DNA of 22,548 nucleotides from Ruminococcaceae bacterium UBA7217. GTDB taxonomy: Bacteria > Bacillota > Clostridia > Oscillospirales > Acutalibacteraceae. This document shows, in pieces, positions 20,132-22,548 of this stretch. The notes beneath the pieces were generated by a model, which searched no databases, had not been told where the DNA came from, and was given only the letters and a program-made list of their open reading frames with translations. The DNA lies in assembly GCA_002490425.1 (NCBI GenBank), contig DKTZ01000002.1, positions 1-22,548 of the forward strand, given 5' to 3'. Made by a program: the position numbers and the translations under genes. The stretch's first letter is position 1; each line of letters starts with the position of its first letter.

Positions 20132-22411
20132 CTATTCTCCCTCAGCCGGCGGTGCTGACGAGGATTCGGGAGGCGGCGTATTGGAGGTAGGCTCAGGCGG
20201 CGTTTGTGCCGATGTAGGCTCTTCGGATGAAGATGTAGGCTTTTCTGTAGGTTCTTCTGATGGCGTACCTCCGCTGCAGCCTGCACAGGTTGCAGGAAGA
20301 TTTGACATTTTATACCAGCCTACTGCGGTTGACGGGCAAGAGCTGCTTGCCAAAAGTCCCGTTCTTGTGCAATAGTTTCTTTGAACAACCTTATCTGAGA
20401 ACTGGTCAAAGGATTTTTCTGCAAGTCCTTCGTGAACTCTGTCCATTATTGTTTTGAAAATTCTGCCCGCAGGGCTTCCGCTTGCCATAATCTGCTTGTT
20501 GTAATCGTAACCGAACCAGACAGCCGCAACATAATACGGTGTTCCCGCAACGCACCAACGGTCAAAGTTATCGGTCGTTGTACCTGTTTTGCCGAAGGTT
20601 GTAAATCCTTTAACTCCGTAACCTCTTGCAGTACCTGCCGAACCTGTAAATACGGTTCTGAGCAGTTGATTCATAACGTATGACGTTTCGGGCGAAATGA
20701 CCTGTTCCGGCTCAGGGTTAGTTTTTAAAATAATATTTTCGCCTGAGCTGTCTGTTACCTCGTAATAGCAATACGGTTTGTAGTATTTACCGCCGTTTCC
20801 GAAGGTTGCAAATGCCGCCGCCATTTCAAGAGTAGTTGTGCCGCCTGATGTACCTCCTGTTGCCAAGGGAGACGGTGAATAACGGTCTTGGTCGCTAAGA
20901 GTTGTAATATGAAAGTTATCAGTCACAAAGCCGAAGCTTTTTTCAAAGCCCATCATCATAAGGATTTGTGCAGGAACGGTGTTATACGAAATTGAGAGTG
21001 CATACTGTGCCGTTACATACGAATTAGGTGAACCCTTATCTCCGCCGTAGTTCTGCGGCCAAAGCTCGCCGTCCCACATAATTCCGTAGTTTTTAATTTT
21101 TGACGACCATGTGATGAAATTTTCTTCAATTGCAGGAGCATAAATAGTTAAAGGCTTAATTGAAGAACCCGGCTGTCTTACAGCAGAAACCGCACGGTTA
21201 TTGGAACGGTTTTCGGTCTTTTCGCCTGCTCCGCCGCAAATTGCAACTACTCTGCCGCTGTAATCCATAATTGTAATTGCGGACTGTGAAGCGTCCTTCG
21301 GGTCTTTTACCGCTTCCGTGGGGAAGTTTTTACGGTTCTCATAAACATCCTCGACAATATCCTGTATTTTCAAATCGACGGCCGAGTAAATTCGGAGACC
21401 TCCCGAATAAAGCATTCTTGTTGCCTCATAATTAGAGTAGCCTGCCGCCTTTAAATCTTCAATTACAGAAGAAATTACATAGTCAATGTAATAACTCCAA
21501 ATCTCATCTTCCCCTGCGAGTTCTTTGTTTACCGTTATTTCCGCAGGAACATAATCCTCACTGTTTGTGAAAACAAGCTCGTAATTTACAGCCTCGTTAC
21601 ATTGCTCATTTGTAATTATTCCCTGCTCCAGCATCATTTTAAGGCACATTACCTGACGGTCCTTAAGGCTCATTGACTGCTTTTCGCTTGCCTTTTCATT
21701 TATCGGGTACATAAGCGGGTCATAAATACCGGGAGACTGAGTGATTGCCGCAATGCAGGCACATTCTGCAAGATTTAAGTCCTTAACATCCTTGCCGAAA
21801 TACTTTTCAGCCGCAGTTTTAACTCCGTAACAACCCTCGCCCAAATAAATTGTATTAAGATAAGCCTCTAATATTGTGGGTTTATCATAGTGCTTTTCAA
21901 GGTTAAGTGCAGAAAGAATTTCATTATATTTACGGTTAATCGTCCTGCCGTTTTCGCCTGTAAGATTTTTGATAAGCTGCTGTGTAATGGTTGAGCCGCC
22001 CTGCTGAAACCTTGATTTTGCAACACCGCCTATTGTTCTTATCCAGTCAACGCCGCTGTGCTTTTCAAAGCGCTTGTCCTCCAAGGCGACAAAAGCTTTT
22101 CCTAACCATTCTGACATATTCTCACTTTCAACCCAAACCCTGTTCTCAGAGCCGTGAACACGAACAAACTCAACGGGGCTGCCACTTTCGTCATAAGCGT
22201 AAATAATGGTTGTCTGGTCTTGATTCTGCCTATAGAAGTCAAGGTCAATAAGACTTTCACCGTTCACCGTTTTTATTACATTATGCAAAACGTATGAACA
22301 GCAGATTACGCCTATCATTAAAAATGTGAAGCAAACAGCCAAAAACGCCAAAAGACCTCTTCTTTCTTTCAGCGGCTTTCTTTTAACTGATTTTGAAGTC
22401 TTTTTTCTCAT
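20132..22411 (-). CDS. class A (PBP1A-type) penicillin-binding protein
   Basis: The 759-residue bifunctional enzyme builds and cross-links peptidoglycan. A basic cytoplasmic N-terminus and one membrane anchor (about residues 19-45) precede a GT51 transglycosylase domain with E111-D-K-R-F-E-K-H-S-G and G-G-S-T-I-T-Q-Q. The transpeptidase domain has S416-x-x-K419, S475-Y-N477 and K608-T-G610. A short Cys-containing segment (C-T-R-T-G-L-L-A-S-S-S-C) follows. The last about 50 residues are a Pro/Ser/Thr/Glu-rich tail, probably wall-exposed and flexible. GGAGG lies 6 nt before ATG 22411. ruvX follows 8 nt after the stop. Whether it serves vegetative growth or sporulation cannot be told. Confidence 0.93.
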   Translation of the reverse strand: MRKKTSKSVKRKPLKERRGLLAFLAVCFTFLMIGVICCSYVLHNVIKTVNGESLIDLDFYRQNQDQTTIIYAYDESGSPVEFVRVHGSENRVWVESENMSEWLGKAFVALEDKRFEKHSGVDWIRTIGGVAKSRFQQGGSTITQQLIKNLTGENGRTINRKYNEILSALNLEKHYDKPTILEAYLNTIYLGEGCYGVKTAAEKYFGKDVKDLNLAECACIAAITQSPGIYDPLMYPINEKASEKQSMSLKDRQVMCLKMMLEQGIITNEQCNEAVNYELVFTNSEDYVPAEITVNKELAGEDEIWSYYIDYVISSVIEDLKAAGYSNYEATRMLYSGGLRIYSAVDLKIQDIVEDVYENRKNFPTEAVKDPKDASQSAITIMDYSGRVVAICGGAGEKTENRSNNRAVSAVRQPGSSIKPLTIYAPAIEENFITWSSKIKNYGIMWDGELWPQNYGGDKGSPNSYVTAQYALSISYNTVPAQILMMMGFEKSFGFVTDNFHITTLSDQDRYSPSPLATGGTSGGTTTLEMAAAFATFGNGGKYYKPYCYYEVTDSSGENIILKTNPEPEQVISPETSYVMNQLLRTVFTGSAGTARGYGVKGFTTFGKTGTTTDNFDRWCVAGTPYYVAAVWFGYDYNKQIMASGSPAGRIFKTIMDRVHEGLAEKSFDQFSDKVVQRNYCTRTGLLASSSCPSTAVGWYKMSNLPATCAGCSGGTPSEEPTEKPTSSSEEPTSAQTPPEPTSNTPPPESSSAPPAEGE

Positions 22412-22548
22412 AAACTTCCTCCGAAATAAACCGAAAATATACTTTCTGAGTTTATATATAAATGTATTGTATCACAAATTATCTGAAATGTTTAGTAGTT
22501 TTAGAAAATTTTTATAAATTTAATAAATTGTAATCAAATTGTAATAAT

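Noticed and set aside
1..22548. CRISPR array or complete insertion sequence
   Set aside because: No regularly spaced repeats of CRISPR type and no intact transposase were seen.

Overview
The window comes from a low-GC, endospore-forming anaerobe of the Clostridia, most likely a gut Oscillospiraceae/Ruminococcaceae-type organism. The evidence is the AT-rich sequence, strong AGGAGG-type ribosome-binding sites, the sporulation pair spoIIGA-sigE, Firmicutes-typical families (TnpV, DUF6809, DUF2812/PadR, DUF421) and an anaerobic glycerol-3-phosphate/FAD oxidoreductase cluster next to a GH29 fucosidase. No species can be named from the sequence alone.

Region 1 (1-4928) is the right-hand end of an integrated element. 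It starts with a two-gene cargo operon: a HARE-HTH + DGQHR (DndB-like) protein overlapping an unrecognised protein with a HEPN-like helix. Element genes follow: tnpV, a DUF6809 protein, an HNH nuclease with a 59-residue very acidic partner, and a two-HTH excisionase-like protein. The HNH gene is preceded by about 330 nt with a consensus promoter, mutually exclusive helices and an intrinsic terminator, so it looks like a structured leader or independent RNA. The element ends at the 3' piece of a tRNA-Ser(CGA) gene (4870-4928) that keeps its own terminator; this is read as the attachment-site scar. The integrase and the other end lie outside the window.

Region 2 (4929-9544) holds small chromosomal genes: decayed palindromic repeats, a small membrane protein, a trans-aconitate-type methyltransferase, an XRE regulator with a zinc ribbon, and a minus-strand PadR - DUF2812 membrane protein - pentapeptide repeat operon under a strong promoter carrying two palindromic operator candidates.

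Region 3 (9489-13506) begins with a yybP-ykoY (Mn2+) riboswitch with its expression-platform terminator. It leads into a plus-strand set: Na/Pi cotransporter, DUF421 membrane protein, and an FAD oxidoreductase with a C-terminal Rieske domain. An intrinsic terminator closes the unit.

Region 4 (13513-18047) is a tight minus-strand operon: GlpA-like glycerol-3-phosphate dehydrogenase with a BFD-like 2Fe-2S domain, a second FAD oxidoreductase, a DUF1667 protein, and a GH29 alpha-L-fucosidase that overlaps the DUF1667 gene.

Region 5 (18119-22411) reads on the minus strand: class A penicillin-binding protein, ruvX, then spoIIGA-sigE. A candidate spoIIG-type promoter with a 22-bp spacer overlaps the ruvX terminator.

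The best candidates for undescribed biology are the DGQHR/HEPN-like gene pair, the switch-like RNA before the HNH/acidic-protein pair, and the Mn2+ riboswitch placed before a phosphate-transporter operon.
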